The notes: generated by a model not told the origin, from the letters alone. A stretch of 64,000 nucleotides of DNA from CAYMEV01 sp964389675 [NCBI: uncultured Candidatus Sumerlaeota bacterium] (GCA_964389675.1 CAYMEV010000003.1:142412-206411); one strand, 5' to 3'. Counted from the first letter of the stretch, positions 46,331-55,424 are shown. A program made the numbers and translations.

Positions 46331-47305
46331 ATGGATAGATCAGTTTTAATCACAGGGGCAGCAGGGTTTATTGGGTGGAAAACATGCCGAAGGTTCCTGG
46401 AAAGCGGGTACAGGGTCACAGGCATAGATAATATGAATGATTATTATGATGTGAAACTTAAGGAATACAGGGCGGATGACCTTGAAAAGAATCAGGCCTT
46501 TGAGTTATGCAGGATTGACATAGAGGATTATGATAAGCTCGAGGGGGTATTCAGGAGGGATAAATATTCAGCCGTTATAAACCTGGCAGCCAGGGCAGGA
46601 GTAAGATACAGCCTTGAGAATCCTGACATATACCTCTCTACCAATACCCAGGGAACGCTGAATATTCTCAAGCTGATGGTCAAATACAGCACAGGAAAGC
46701 TTGTCCTTGCTTCCACAAGCTCCCTCTATGCAGGCCAGAAGATGCCTTTTTCCGAGTGCCTTCCGGTGAACACTCCCATCTCTCCGTATGCTGCAACGAA
46801 AAAGGCCGCAGAAGTTCTTGTGTATTCATATCATTACCTTTATGGGATCGATGCGACTGTTGTCCGATATTTTACTGTTTACGGGCCCTGCGGGAGGCCA
46901 GACATGAGCATATTCAGGTTTATAAAATGGATAGATGAGGGCAGTGCCATAAGGCTTTTCGGAGATGGCACCCAGAGCCGGGATTTTACATATGTTGACG
47001 ATATAGCCGAAGGGACATTCAGGGCAGTAAAGAATACAGGTTATGAGATAATAAACCTTGGAGGGGGGAAAAACCCAGTCTCAATGAACTATATCATATC
47101 CCTTATTGAAAAGAGGCTTGGAAAGACTGCAAAGATCGATTATAAACCCTTTCACAAGGCAGATATGCTTTCTACCTGGGCAGACATAAACAAGGCTGAA
47201 AGGATTCTGGGGTGGAAACCCCATGTAAGTATAGAAAAAGGCCTGGAGATGACCATTGACTGGTATCTTGACAACAGAAGCTGGCTTAAGGATGTAAAGC
47301 TGTAG
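46331..47305 (+). CDS. NAD-dependent sugar epimerase, UDP-glucuronate 4-epimerase-like
   Basis: 324 residues, extended short-chain dehydrogenase. The NAD-binding motif is GAAGFIG (residues ~8-14), the catalytic Ser-Tyr-Lys appears as TSSLY and SPYAATKKAAE, and the segment RYFTVYGPCGRPDMSIFRF with GDGTQSRDFTYVDDIAEG is typical of UDP-glucuronate 4-epimerases. It would make UDP-galacturonate for surface polysaccharide. UDP-glucose 4-epimerase or a related activity cannot be excluded. No other sugar-nucleotide genes lie beside it. AAGGGGG lies before the ATG. Confidence 0.85.
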   Translation: MDRSVLITGAAGFIGWKTCRRFLESGYRVTGIDNMNDYYDVKLKEYRADDLEKNQAFELCRIDIEDYDKLEGVFRRDKYSAVINLAARAGVRYSLENPDIYLSTNTQGTLNILKLMVKYSTGKLVLASTSSLYAGQKMPFSECLPVNTPISPYAATKKAAEVLVYSYHYLYGIDATVVRYFTVYGPCGRPDMSIFRFIKWIDEGSAIRLFGDGTQSRDFTYVDDIAEGTFRAVKNTGYEIINLGGGKNPVSMNYIISLIEKRLGKTAKIDYKPFHKADMLSTWADINKAERILGWKPHVSIEKGLEMTIDWYLDNRSWLKDVKL

Positions 47306-47409
47306 GGTCATAATACTTTCAGCCGAATAATTAAGTGATCGGGATAAATTTTCTTGAAAATAACTTATACTGTGCTAAAAATGATGTCCTGTAAAGGTTA
47401 AGACTGATT

Positions 47410-49203
47410 ATGAAAAATATAAGGAATTTCAGTATCATCGCCCACATAGACCATGGCAAGTCAACACTTGCTGACCGGCTCATACAGAGTGATGCACTGA
47501 TAGAAAAAAGGCTTCTGAGGGACCAGGTCCTTGATAACAATGAAATAGAAAGGGAAAGGGGCATTACCATTAAAAGCCAGACCATCGCCCTTTACTATTA
47601 CCATAATGGCGAGAAATTTGTATTGAATCTCATTGACACACCTGGGCATGTTGATTTTTCCTATGAGGTGTCACGGGCCCTTGCTTCCTGCGAAGGGGTA
47701 TTGCTTCTGGTAGATGCAAGCCAGGGGGTTGAAGCCCAGACCATTGCCACATTATACGGTGCTATGGAACAGGACCTTGAGATTATCCCTGTTATAAACA
47801 AGATAGACCTTCCTTCCGCCAGTATAGATGCTGTAAAGGAGCAGATAGAGATAGACCTCGGCCTGGACTCGGATAAGGCTATATTATGTTCAGCCAAGGA
47901 GGGCACCGGCATTGAAGATGTTCTCGAGGCCATAGTTAAAGAGATCCCTCCGCCTGAAGGAGATGAATCAAACCCCCTTAAGGCCCTGATCTTCGATGCA
48001 TTCTATGACTCATTCAGGGGGGCTGTAGTAGTATGCAGAATATTTGACGGCACTATAGAGACAGGCGACAGGATCAGGATGATGCACAACAGATCGACCT
48101 ATACGGTTGAAGAGCTCGGGGTCTTCAGGCTTAACAAGGAGCCGAGGAAGAAACTGAATGCAGGTGAAGTAGGCTTTATCATAGCCAATATTAAAAGCCT
48201 CAGCGATACAAAGATAGGAGATACCATAACCCTTGAGCATAATCCAGCTGACAGGCCCCTGGCAGGCTTCAAGGAAGTTAAGCCGGTTGTTTTCTCATCG
48301 ATCTACCCTATTGAGAGCAGTGATTATAATTCCCTGTCAGACGCAATGCAGAAATATGTGCTTAATGATGCTTCACTCATATATCAGAAGGATTCATCAA
48401 TATCACTGGGACAGGGTTTCAGATGCGGGTTTCTGGGGCTCCTGCATATGGATATCGTGCAGGAAAGGCTTGAGAGAGAATATGGACAATCCATAATACT
48501 TACATCGCCCTCGATAAAGTACAGGTTTACGCTGGAAAATGGCGAACAGGCAATAATTGACAATCCTCAGCAGTACCCGGAAGAAACAAAGATCGCAAAA
48601 GCAGAGGAGCTTTTCTGCCGTGTCAGCATTATAATACCTGACAGGTATATGGGAAAGGTAATGGAGCTGTGCCTTGAGCACAGGGGGATCGAGCCTCAGT
48701 TCCAGTATCCCACACAGGGCAGGATAGAGCTAAGTTTCCGTATGCCCCTTGCTGAGATAATATATGATTTTTACGATAAGCTGAAAACCATCACTCAGGG
48801 TTACGGATCATTTGATTATGAAATAATTGATTACAGGGAAAGCAGTCTTGTAAAAATGGACATACTGCTGAACGGAGAAAAGATAGACGCCTTATCACAG
48901 ATAATCCATAAAGACAGGGCCAGGACAAGGGCCCTCCAGATATGCGAAAAGCTTAAAGAAGAGATCCCGAGGCATTTGTTCAAGATAGCCATACAGGGTG
49001 CAATAGGGGGCACCATAATTGCAAGGAGCACCATAAGCCCATTCCGCAAGGATGTTACAGCAAAGTGCTATGGAGGGGATATAACAAGGAAGAGAAAACT
49101 CCTGGAAAAGCAGAAAAAGGGCAAGAAAAGAATGAAGATGGTAGGCTCGGTCTATGTCCCTCAGAGTGCTTTTATCTCTGTACTGAAAAGCGATAATGAA
49201 TGA
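47410..49203 (+). CDS. lepA: Elongation factor 4 (back-translocating GTPase LepA)
   Basis: 597 residues, the usual LepA length. The GTPase signature is AHIDHGKSTLADRL with effector region ERERGITIKSQTI, DTPGHVDFS and NKIDLPSA; domains II, III and V follow, and the LepA-specific C-terminal domain carries KDVTAKCYGGDITRKRKLLEKQKKGKKRMK with the terminal VYVPQSAFISVLK. It binds ribosomes and promotes recovery of stalled or mistranslocated complexes. It overlaps the following hemW by 8 bp, an arrangement common in bacteria. Confidence 0.98.
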   Translation: MKNIRNFSIIAHIDHGKSTLADRLIQSDALIEKRLLRDQVLDNNEIERERGITIKSQTIALYYYHNGEKFVLNLIDTPGHVDFSYEVSRALASCEGVLLLVDASQGVEAQTIATLYGAMEQDLEIIPVINKIDLPSASIDAVKEQIEIDLGLDSDKAILCSAKEGTGIEDVLEAIVKEIPPPEGDESNPLKALIFDAFYDSFRGAVVVCRIFDGTIETGDRIRMMHNRSTYTVEELGVFRLNKEPRKKLNAGEVGFIIANIKSLSDTKIGDTITLEHNPADRPLAGFKEVKPVVFSSIYPIESSDYNSLSDAMQKYVLNDASLIYQKDSSISLGQGFRCGFLGLLHMDIVQERLEREYGQSIILTSPSIKYRFTLENGEQAIIDNPQQYPEETKIAKAEELFCRVSIIIPDRYMGKVMELCLEHRGIEPQFQYPTQGRIELSFRMPLAEIIYDFYDKLKTITQGYGSFDYEIIDYRESSLVKMDILLNGEKIDALSQIIHKDRARTRALQICEKLKEEIPRHLFKIAIQGAIGGTIIARSTISPFRKDVTAKCYGGDITRKRKLLEKQKKGKKRMKMVGSVYVPQSAFISVLKSDNE

Positions 49204-50314
49204 TCCTCCATATGGATTGTATATCCATGTCCCCTTCTGTTTAAGCAAATGCATCTACTGCAGTTTTTATTCAGTTACTGAAAGACACCTGATCGAAGAA
49301 TATCTCAAAGCTCTCATAATTGAAATCCGGAAATACAGTAATACAGCTAAAAGAATAGATACGGTCTACCTGGGGGGCGGTACCCCTTCCGTCCTTGAAG
49401 CAGGGCAGATAAGCGTCATTTTTGATGCAATATACAGGTACTATGATGTTGAAGACGGTGCAGAGATAACAATAGAGGCTAATCCTCAGGATATTACGAG
49501 GAACTTTGTCAGGGAGCTTGAACACCTGGGAATTAACAGGGTAAGTGTCGGAATTCAATCCTTCTTCGGAAAGGACCTGGAATTCCTGCACAGAAGGCAT
49601 ACTGCCGGAGAATCCTTTGAGAGCCTGGATATATTGCATAACAGCGGTATTGAGAAGATAAACGCAGATATAATATGGGGCCTGCCCGGACAGGATACAG
49701 GACATACCATTGAAAACCTCAAAAGGGCAGCCTTATTTAAGCCATCGCATATATCAGCCTATGAACTGACATATTCTTCAGGCACCCCTCTTTTTGAAAT
49801 GATGAAAGCCGGAAGGTTCAGCAAAATATCAGATCATGAAAAAGCTGATATCTATACAGCTGTTTCAGAATTCTTGACAGCTGAGGGGTATATTCATTAT
49901 GAAATATCCAATTTTTCCAGAAACACCAGTTCCTGTTCAAAGCATAATAAAAAGTACTGGGACCATATGCCTTATATTGGGCTTGGTCCTTCTGCCCATT
50001 CATTTGATATGAAAAGGAGATGGTGGAACTATCCGGACATAAAAAAATACTGCAAAACTATAATAAATGGCAATTCCTCTGTGGAAGCATCAGAGACCCT
50101 GACAGCCGGACAGATCAGGTCAGAAAGAATAATGCTCGGCTTCAGGACCATCGAAGGGGTCAGCCTTTCCATTATCAACAGACTGCCGGAAAGCAGAAAA
50201 ATACTTGAAGATCTTAAAGAACAGGGGTTCATCAGGATAATGGGTGAAAAAGCCGTTCCAACACTAAAAGGGATGCTTATTGCTGATCATCTGGCATCAT
50301 TATTTGAAATCTGA
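49196..50314 (+). CDS. hemW: Radical SAM heme chaperone HemW
   Basis: 372 residues. The radical SAM cluster motif is CLSKCIYCSF (CxxxCxxC), preceded by YIHVPF and followed by YLGGGTPS, VGIQSF, and a HemW C-terminal domain (GLGPSAHSF, RSERIMLGFRTIEGVS). HemW proteins bind heme and deliver it to respiratory enzymes; older annotations call them oxygen-independent coproporphyrinogen oxidase, but the HemN-specific extra features are absent. The start lies within the last codons of lepA. It ends 5 bp from the convergent flavin reductase gene. Confidence 0.95.
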   Translation: MNDPPYGLYIHVPFCLSKCIYCSFYSVTERHLIEEYLKALIIEIRKYSNTAKRIDTVYLGGGTPSVLEAGQISVIFDAIYRYYDVEDGAEITIEANPQDITRNFVRELEHLGINRVSVGIQSFFGKDLEFLHRRHTAGESFESLDILHNSGIEKINADIIWGLPGQDTGHTIENLKRAALFKPSHISAYELTYSSGTPLFEMMKAGRFSKISDHEKADIYTAVSEFLTAEGYIHYEISNFSRNTSSCSKHNKKYWDHMPYIGLGPSAHSFDMKRRWWNYPDIKKYCKTIINGNSSVEASETLTAGQIRSERIMLGFRTIEGVSLSIINRLPESRKILEDLKEQGFIRIMGEKAVPTLKGMLIADHLASLFEI

Positions 50315-50319
50315 CCTGT

Positions 50320-50823
50320 TCAGGGCCTGATCAGGGCTTTTTCTATTTCGCCTATATAAAGCCTGTGATAATCACATCCCGGATAATTGTCCATTATTGA
50401 GCCGTCAAGGAAATTCCCAGGTTCAATGTCCTGCCAGTAGATCTTTTTTGCAAGTATTACAGCTTCTGCTTCCAGGAAGTATATAAATCCAGGCTCCTTA
50501 AAAGCAGGGGTTAAACCTGGAATATTCATTTTATCTATATCCCTGCCTGATTTAGTCCCGCACAGGCTGAGCAGGTCCCTCTTTTCATCTCCAAGGAAGG
50601 AAAGCGTGAAATAATCATTCCTTTCCATGAACTTATAAGTATATCTCTCAGGCCTGACAAAAGCAATGCAGATGTCCCTGTTCCAGAGGACCCCGAATCC
50701 GCCCCATGAAGCTGTCATCATATTGTAGCTGTTTTTATCCCCCGCGCAGATCAGCATCCATTGCCTGCCTATCATCTTAAATGGATTGATTTTGCCCTCG
50801 TGTATGTTAAACTCTCTGAACAT
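50320..50823 (-). CDS. Flavin reductase-like FMN-binding protein
   Basis: I start the gene at 50823 (MFREFNIHEGKINPFKMIG) because AAGGAG lies eight bases upstream; an in-frame ATG at 50919 would add a hydrophobic leader without a site. The 168-residue product has the flavin reductase split-barrel pattern: NMMTASWGGFG, the ICIAFVRPERYTYKFME segment and YFTLSFLG, followed by GRDIDKMNIPGLTPAF. Close relatives reduce flavins or act as NADH:FMN oxidoreductases; the substrate is not evident. It converges on hemW, and diverges from the MATE gene across a 105 bp spacer. Confidence 0.88.
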   Translation of the reverse strand: MFREFNIHEGKINPFKMIGRQWMLICAGDKNSYNMMTASWGGFGVLWNRDICIAFVRPERYTYKFMERNDYFTLSFLGDEKRDLLSLCGTKSGRDIDKMNIPGLTPAFKEPGFIYFLEAEAVILAKKIYWQDIEPGNFLDGSIMDNYPGCDYHRLYIGEIEKALIRP

Positions 50824-50928
50824 AAGTATTTCTCCTTCGTATAAGGTAAAGGTAAATAATATTTTAATGATAGCAAAAAACCTGAACAAATTAATAAAAA
50901 AATGAAAGAAATATAGCAAAGATCAGCC

Positions 50929-52308
50929 ATGAAGGAAAAAATATACACAGCCTCTGACTCAAAAAGTATGACAGGGGCCATCTGGAAGCTGTCCTGGCCT
51001 GTGATGCTCGGAATGATAGTTCAGACCTTCATGGGTATTGTGGATATATTCTTTGTAAATATGCTTGGAGTTGAACAGGCAGCTGCAGTAGTCATAAGCG
51101 ACTCCATTTTCGGGGTATTATTTGTATTTTCAAGCCTGATATCCGTCGGGTCGCTGTCAATTATATCCAGATATGTCGGAAGCGGCCGGCTTAAGGAGTT
51201 GAAATCCTTTTCAGCACAGGCCGTATTATACACAATAATCTTCTCAGCATTTATAACAATATCAAGCCTTCTGGGTTTGAATGCCGTTCTCGGATTATTC
51301 AGCCTAAGCAGTGCTGTAACGGTTTATACAAGGAAATACCTTGTTTTGCGGCTCTTGAGCCTTGTTTTTGCATTTCTGAACGAAACATTCCGTTCAATGA
51401 TCCATGGACTGGGTGATTCATATACCCCCATGAAGATCCTTATAGTATCCAATATCATAAATATAATCCTTACTCCTGTCCTGATATTCGGATTTCTTTT
51501 TATACCGGGGTACGGGATCACAGGGGCGGCTGCAGCAACGGTGATCGCCATATTATTTGCCACCATACTGCTTTATTTCAGGTACCTTAAGTCATTTGCA
51601 ATAAAGGGGTCAGGAGAATTCCTGAGCTATCTGCGTTTTCAGTTTAAGAACCTGAAAAAAATACTTGATATAGGTGTTTTTTCCACAGTCTCAAATATTA
51701 CAAGGCCCTTTACAGGAATGATCATGTATAAGATCGCTGCCCTCCACAGCACTCATGCTGTTGCAGCTTTCGGAAACGGGGGAAGGCTGCTGGGGCTTAT
51801 CTTTATTATTCTAAACGGACTGCAGGTCGCATGCTCGGTCCTTGTGGGCCAGAATACGGGTGCGGGGAACATTACGGCTGTAGGAAGGGTTGTAAAGGAA
51901 TCATTGAAAATTGCTGTCTATAATGTTCTGGCTTTCAGTATTGTCTTTTTGATATTTCCGTCCGCCCTCATGTGGATCTTTACAAGGGAACCTGAAGTCA
52001 TAAGCATCGGGGCGGATTATCTGAGGATAGTATATACAGGGGTGATCTTCTGTGCATTTACAACCGTTTTCGGGGGATATTTCATCGGCATCGGCTATAC
52101 CAAGCCTTCAATGGTGGCATCCCTTACGGCAAATTACCTGGTAAAGCTTCCAATTGCCATACTCTTTATAATCATACTTAAAATGAGCCTGGACTGGCTC
52201 TGGTACGCAATAAGCTTCTCAATACTGGCTGAAGCCTTTGTTGTATCCTGCTGGTACAGGAGCAGGAGAAAAAAGATGATAAATGAGCTGGATATGGCCA
52301 TGTGCTAA
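50929..52308 (+). CDS. MATE-family multidrug/toxin exporter
   Basis: 459 residues, twelve membrane helices arranged as two bundles. The start WKLSWPVMLGMIVQTFMGIVDIFFV, the helix pair with ETFRSMIHGLGDSYTPM, and GYGITGAAAATVIA are typical of MATE (NorM/DinF-like) proteins, which export cationic drugs or metabolites in exchange for Na+ or H+. The ribosome binding site is weak. The last four bases overlap the end of the convergent type II secretion F-like gene. Substrate cannot be derived from sequence. Confidence 0.93.
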   Translation: MKEKIYTASDSKSMTGAIWKLSWPVMLGMIVQTFMGIVDIFFVNMLGVEQAAAVVISDSIFGVLFVFSSLISVGSLSIISRYVGSGRLKELKSFSAQAVLYTIIFSAFITISSLLGLNAVLGLFSLSSAVTVYTRKYLVLRLLSLVFAFLNETFRSMIHGLGDSYTPMKILIVSNIINIILTPVLIFGFLFIPGYGITGAAAATVIAILFATILLYFRYLKSFAIKGSGEFLSYLRFQFKNLKKILDIGVFSTVSNITRPFTGMIMYKIAALHSTHAVAAFGNGGRLLGLIFIILNGLQVACSVLVGQNTGAGNITAVGRVVKESLKIAVYNVLAFSIVFLIFPSALMWIFTREPEVISIGADYLRIVYTGVIFCAFTTVFGGYFIGIGYTKPSMVASLTANYLVKLPIAILFIIILKMSLDWLWYAISFSILAEAFVVSCWYRSRRKKMINELDMAMC

Positions 52309-53219
52309 TATATCCCTGCGGCATTGCTTCCAAAAACAGCAAGAAGTGGCTGTCCGGCAATATATGCTATTGAGATCAGTACCGCGGAGACGATAAAAAA
52401 GAGAATCAATACTGCTTTTTCAGCAGCACTTTTCATTTGCTTATCAAATTTATCCAACTGCAGGCCATAAAGCTCCTTTATTTTACCATGCCCTTCTTTA
52501 CTGCCCTGAGGACTGTCAGCGGCAGTATTATACAAAATGCTTTCATTACAGCTGATGCCCAGATGATCGCATGTCTCTTTTAATAATATTCCCGGATCAG
52601 CAGCTTTGCATAAATCTGAAAGCATATGGTTTTTTTTCAGCTGTTTCAGCTGATTGCCTGATTTTTCTAATTTCCTGGTAAAGAGCAGGGTGAAAGCCCA
52701 TATCAGAACAGGGACCAGGAGTAAAAATGGTATATAGGCAGGCTTTGCCATGGTTTCTGACAGGCTTGCAAGCATTTGAAAAGCAGTGCTTTGGGGTATG
52801 CTGAATTTTACAAAAAATTCATATATCCGGGGAAACACAAGGATAAAAAAGCTGTAAAGCAATCCTGCGAGCAAAAACAGGGCAATTCTAAGGGATTTCC
52901 TTAAAGCATTTATCCTGCCGGCAATCATAAGCTCCCATGAAAAGTAATTGTAATATGCAGAAAAAGCCTCATTAATGGAGTTTCTACTTTCGCACCGGTG
53001 AAATATTGCAAGCAGAACAGGGTCATCCAGAAGCCCTTCATCTTTAAGAGCCTTTGCAAAATCCTCATTTTGCCCTAATCGGCCTATTATTCTCTTCAGC
53101 TTTTTTCTTCTGCATTCATCTGTTTCACCCAGGATTATCTCCATTGATCCAGTTATGGAATTGTCTGTTCCGGGGGTTTTAATAAAAAGCCCGGAGATCT
53201 CATATAATATATGATTCAT
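52305..53219 (-). CDS. Solitary type II secretion F-domain-like membrane protein, degenerate
   Basis: 304 residues. The layout follows the GspF/PilC plan: a helical N-terminal cytoplasmic part (QNEDFAKALKDEGLLDDPVLLAIFHRCESRNSINEAFSAYYNYFSWEL), a membrane helix (SLRIALFLLAGLLYSFFILVFP), a loop (FSIPQSTAFQMLASLSETM), a second helix and, after a less recognisable cytoplasmic part, a final helix near the C-terminus. The usual GE-x-SG motif is replaced by CESRNS. There is no ATPase, pilin or secretin gene nearby, so the partner system, if any, lies elsewhere; it may also be a decayed copy. It lies 38 bp downstream of tadA on the same strand. Confidence 0.55.
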   Translation of the reverse strand: MNHILYEISGLFIKTPGTDNSITGSMEIILGETDECRRKKLKRIIGRLGQNEDFAKALKDEGLLDDPVLLAIFHRCESRNSINEAFSAYYNYFSWELMIAGRINALRKSLRIALFLLAGLLYSFFILVFPRIYEFFVKFSIPQSTAFQMLASLSETMAKPAYIPFLLLVPVLIWAFTLLFTRKLEKSGNQLKQLKKNHMLSDLCKAADPGILLKETCDHLGISCNESILYNTAADSPQGSKEGHGKIKELYGLQLDKFDKQMKSAAEKAVLILFFIVSAVLISIAYIAGQPLLAVFGSNAAGIY

Positions 53220-53257
53220 TTTGCCTTTTTTCCCACCTTACATAATTATAACCGGAA

Positions 53258-53752
53258 CTATTCCAGGCTGCAAGCATCCCTTAATGAACGTTGAGTTTCC
53301 CTTTTATGCTGAAAGAAGGAGCTTAACAGGCTTCCAATCTCCTTTTCCATATATCCGTATGAATAAACAGGCTTGTGGTTAAGACGGCTATCATCAAACA
53401 TATTGTACAGGGATATAACAGCACCGGATTTTGGAGCAGCTGCACCAAAATGAACCTCCTTTATTTTAGAAAGCAGTATTTTACCTGAGCACATAATGCA
53501 CGGTTCCAGAGTTGTTATAAGTATTGACTCTCTAAGAACGGAGTCGGGATAGCCTGCAAGAGCATTATCAATAGCTATGGACTCAGAATGCATGAGGGGA
53601 TTTTTAAGTGACCTTGTCCTGTTATGGCATTTGGACAGTACTTTGCCATTCCAGTATATAAGCGATGCAACAGGAACCTCATCGTTTTTGGATGCGGTAA
53701 GGGCTTCTCTGTAGGCTTCTTTCATTAAGGTTTGTATAAGTGCACTCTGCAT
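53258..53752 (-). CDS. tadA: tRNA-specific adenosine deaminase-like protein (TadA family)
   Basis: 164 residues from the ATG at 53752 (an in-frame TTG at 53758 is less likely). The zinc site is HSESIAI (the His and catalytic Glu of HxE) and EPCIMCSG (PCxxC), the arrangement of TadA/guanine-deaminase-like cytidine deaminases. TadA converts A34 to inosine in tRNA-Arg(ACG); the tRNA-Arg(ACG) gene lies directly upstream on the same strand, 20 bp away, which fits the assignment well. In most TadA proteins the residue after His is Ala; Ser here is a small change. Guanine deaminase or another member is possible but less likely. Confidence 0.85.
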   Translation of the reverse strand: MQSALIQTLMKEAYREALTASKNDEVPVASLIYWNGKVLSKCHNRTRSLKNPLMHSESIAIDNALAGYPDSVLRESILITTLEPCIMCSGKILLSKIKEVHFGAAAPKSGAVISLYNMFDDSRLNHKPVYSYGYMEKEIGSLLSSFFQHKRETQRSLRDACSLE

Positions 53753-53771
53753 AGGCAAAATATTTCAGCAA

Positions 53772-53844
53772 TACGCCCAGCAGGAGTCGAACCTACAACC
53801 TACTGATTCGTAGTCAGTTGCTCTATCCATTGAGCTATGGGCGC
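53772..53844 (-). tRNA. tRNA-Arg (ACG)
   Basis: Full cloverleaf: acceptor GCGCCCA pairing with TGGGCGT, D arm with AGCTCAATGGATAGAGC, anticodon stem-loop CTGACTACGAATCAG (ACG at the anticodon) and T arm GTTCGACTC. Discriminator A; CCA is not encoded. The wobble A is the substrate of TadA, whose gene is the next one downstream. Confidence 0.97.
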
Positions 53845-53852
53845 TAAGAGAA

Positions 53853-53940
53853 CGGAGGGGGAGGGATTCGAACCCTCGGTCCCGGTTTTTGGGACAACTG
53901 CTTAGCAGGCAGCCCTGTTCGACCACTCCAGCACCCCTCC
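53853..53940 (-). tRNA. tRNA-Ser (GCU)
   Basis: Class II tRNA of 88 nt: acceptor GGAGGGG with CCCCTCC, anticodon loop with GCT in TGCCTGCTAAGCA, long variable arm with a GTCCC/GGGAC stem, and T loop TTCGAATC. Discriminator G; no encoded CCA. Confidence 0.97.
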
Positions 53941-53950
53941 TTTTTAGCGA

Positions 53951-54033
53951 CGGAGGGAGTAGGATTCGAACCCACGGAGCTTTCGCTCAACGGTTTTCAA
54001 GACCGCCGCCATCGACCACTCGGCCATCCCTCC
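53951..54033 (-). tRNA. tRNA-Ser (UGA)
   Basis: Class II tRNA of 83 nt: acceptor GGAGGGA with TCCCTCC, anticodon TGA within CGGTCTTGAAAACCG, variable arm GAGCGAAAGCTC, T loop TTCGAATC. Discriminator G; no encoded CCA. It is the first of the three tRNA genes in transcription order. Confidence 0.97.
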
Positions 54034-54074
54034 AGAATAAACAAAAAATTAAAAGACCACTAAATGCATTTGTA

Positions 54075-54102
54075 TAGTTATAAAAATAAGAATAATTGTC
54101 AA
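54075..54102 (-). promoter_or_regulatory. Promoter of the tRNA cluster
   Basis: On the minus strand, TTGACA (54102 to 54097) is followed after 16 bases by TAACTA (54080 to 54075), a fair -10. It lies about 40 bp upstream of tRNA-Ser(UGA), so the three tRNA genes and perhaps tadA and the gene after it form one transcript. Confidence 0.5.
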
Positions 54103-54138
54103 TAAAAAATAAATAGCTGTCAGAGATAAAAATAATCC

Positions 54139-54166
54139 TTGCTAAATTTCTTCATCATGTTATAAT
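54139..54166 (+). promoter_or_regulatory. Promoter of carD-ispD-ispF
   Basis: TTGCTA (54139-54144), 16-base spacer and a perfect TATAAT (54161-54166) preceded by TG (extended -10). The expected transcript starts near 54173, about 45 bp before the chosen carD start. Confidence 0.65.
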
Positions 54167-54219
54167 CAGGATTGGGCATAAACTGTTTTATTATTGTTAA
54201 AAAGGAGGGAATGTATGTA

Positions 54220-54720
54220 ATGTTTGCGGTCGGAGATAAGGTCTTCTACCCTCTTCAGGGTGTAGGAGAGGTTATACAGATTGTTGATAAGCAGATAGGG
54301 GATAATTTAGTCAAATTTTTCCGGATAAAAATATTCAAAAGCCAGATCACACTTTTTATTCCTGTAGATAAGACTGAAGAAAATAAGATCAGACCATTAA
54401 TACCAAAAGATGAACTTGATAATCTTTATGATGTATTAAAAGAAAACGGCCATATCCTCACACGGAAAAAGAATATCAGATATAAAAACTATTATGACAA
54501 GCTAAAGACAGGCGATATTTACAAATCCGTAGAGGTACTCAGAAATCTTCTTATTATCCAGAACAATACCGGGCTCACCCCCAGGGAAAAAGGATTGATG
54601 GAAAAAACACTGGATCTCATTGTTGAAGAACTAAGCTATACAATGAATACAGATCTTGAAAAAGATGAAATTATTTCATCTCTCACAAGCCATTTCAGGG
54701 ATAACAGCACTCTGAATTGA
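54220..54720 (+). CDS. CarD/CdnL-family transcription regulator
   Basis: I choose the ATG at 54220 (MFAVGDKVFYPLQGVGEV) because AGGAGGG ends about eleven bases upstream and the RNA-polymerase-interacting domain of CarD starts at this point; an upstream in-frame ATG at 54172 coincides with the expected transcription start. The 166-residue product has the N-terminal Tudor-like domain (residues 1-~60) that binds the RNA polymerase beta subunit and a helical DNA-binding C-terminal domain. CarD-type proteins stabilise open complexes, often at rRNA promoters. The stop overlaps the ispD start (TTGA), so the downstream genes are translationally coupled. This gene order is seen in spirochaetes. Confidence 0.9.
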   Translation: MFAVGDKVFYPLQGVGEVIQIVDKQIGDNLVKFFRIKIFKSQITLFIPVDKTEENKIRPLIPKDELDNLYDVLKENGHILTRKKNIRYKNYYDKLKTGDIYKSVEVLRNLLIIQNNTGLTPREKGLMEKTLDLIVEELSYTMNTDLEKDEIISSLTSHFRDNSTLN

Positions 54721-55424
54721 AACCGATAATTGCTGTTATTGCTGCAGGCGGCAAGGGTCTCAGGTTCTCCCGGGATTTAAAGAAACAATTCCTTGAGATT
54801 GAAGGCAGGCCTTTACTCTATTATACCATAAAGGCCCTGTCCGGCCACTGCCTGATATCAGATATAATCATAGTGCTTCCACCTGAGGATATTTCCTTTT
54901 ACTCAAGGTATCTTGCCGGGAGTATTGACAGCAGGCTTGTATTTGTCGAGGGCGGAAGCACACGGGCCCTCAGCGTCATTAACGGCCTGAGGTCAGCGGA
55001 GGGTTTTCCCCAGGATCTTGTCCTTATACATGATTCAGTACGGCCCTTTATAAAGCACAGCACAATAAGCAGATTATACCGGTCAATCGACAGTAATGCA
55101 GGTGCTGTACCGGTCCTTGATGTTTTTGATACAGCAGCTTTAATAGAAGAGAATAAAATCCTGAAATACCTTGACAGGAATAAGGTAAAGCTGGTCCAGA
55201 CGCCTCAGCTTTTTAAGAAAGGAGTGCTGCTGCAGAAGATGGAAGAGTCTCTGCTTCTTAAGCATGCTTTCACGGATGAGTCAAGCCTGCTTGACTATTT
55301 TGGCCTGAATATGGTATTTATCAAGGGTGACATAATGAACCTGAAGCTGACATGCAATGATCAGGAAGATGAATTCAAAATGCTTTTTAAAATATTTTAC
55401 AAGGACGGATACCTTAATAAATGA
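54717..55424 (+). CDS. ispD: 2-C-methyl-D-erythritol 4-phosphate cytidylyltransferase
   Basis: 235 residues, MEP pathway step 3: activates methylerythritol phosphate with CTP. The nucleotide-binding start is IIAVIAAGGKGLRFSRDLKKQF, followed by VEGGSTRALSVINGL, HDSVRPFI, the VPVLDVFDT substrate loop and FTDESSLLDYFG. The start is a TTG overlapping the carD stop, without a separate ribosome binding site, so it probably depends on coupled translation. It overlaps ispF by ATGA. Confidence 0.95.
   Translation: MKPIIAVIAAGGKGLRFSRDLKKQFLEIEGRPLLYYTIKALSGHCLISDIIIVLPPEDISFYSRYLAGSIDSRLVFVEGGSTRALSVINGLRSAEGFPQDLVLIHDSVRPFIKHSTISRLYRSIDSNAGAVPVLDVFDTAALIEENKILKYLDRNKVKLVQTPQLFKKGVLLQKMEESLLLKHAFTDESSLLDYFGLNMVFIKGDIMNLKLTCNDQEDEFKMLFKIFYKDGYLNK

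Noticed and set aside
53889-54077. Open frame across the two tRNA-Ser genes
   Set aside because: It covers two perfect tRNA cloverleaves on the opposite strand.
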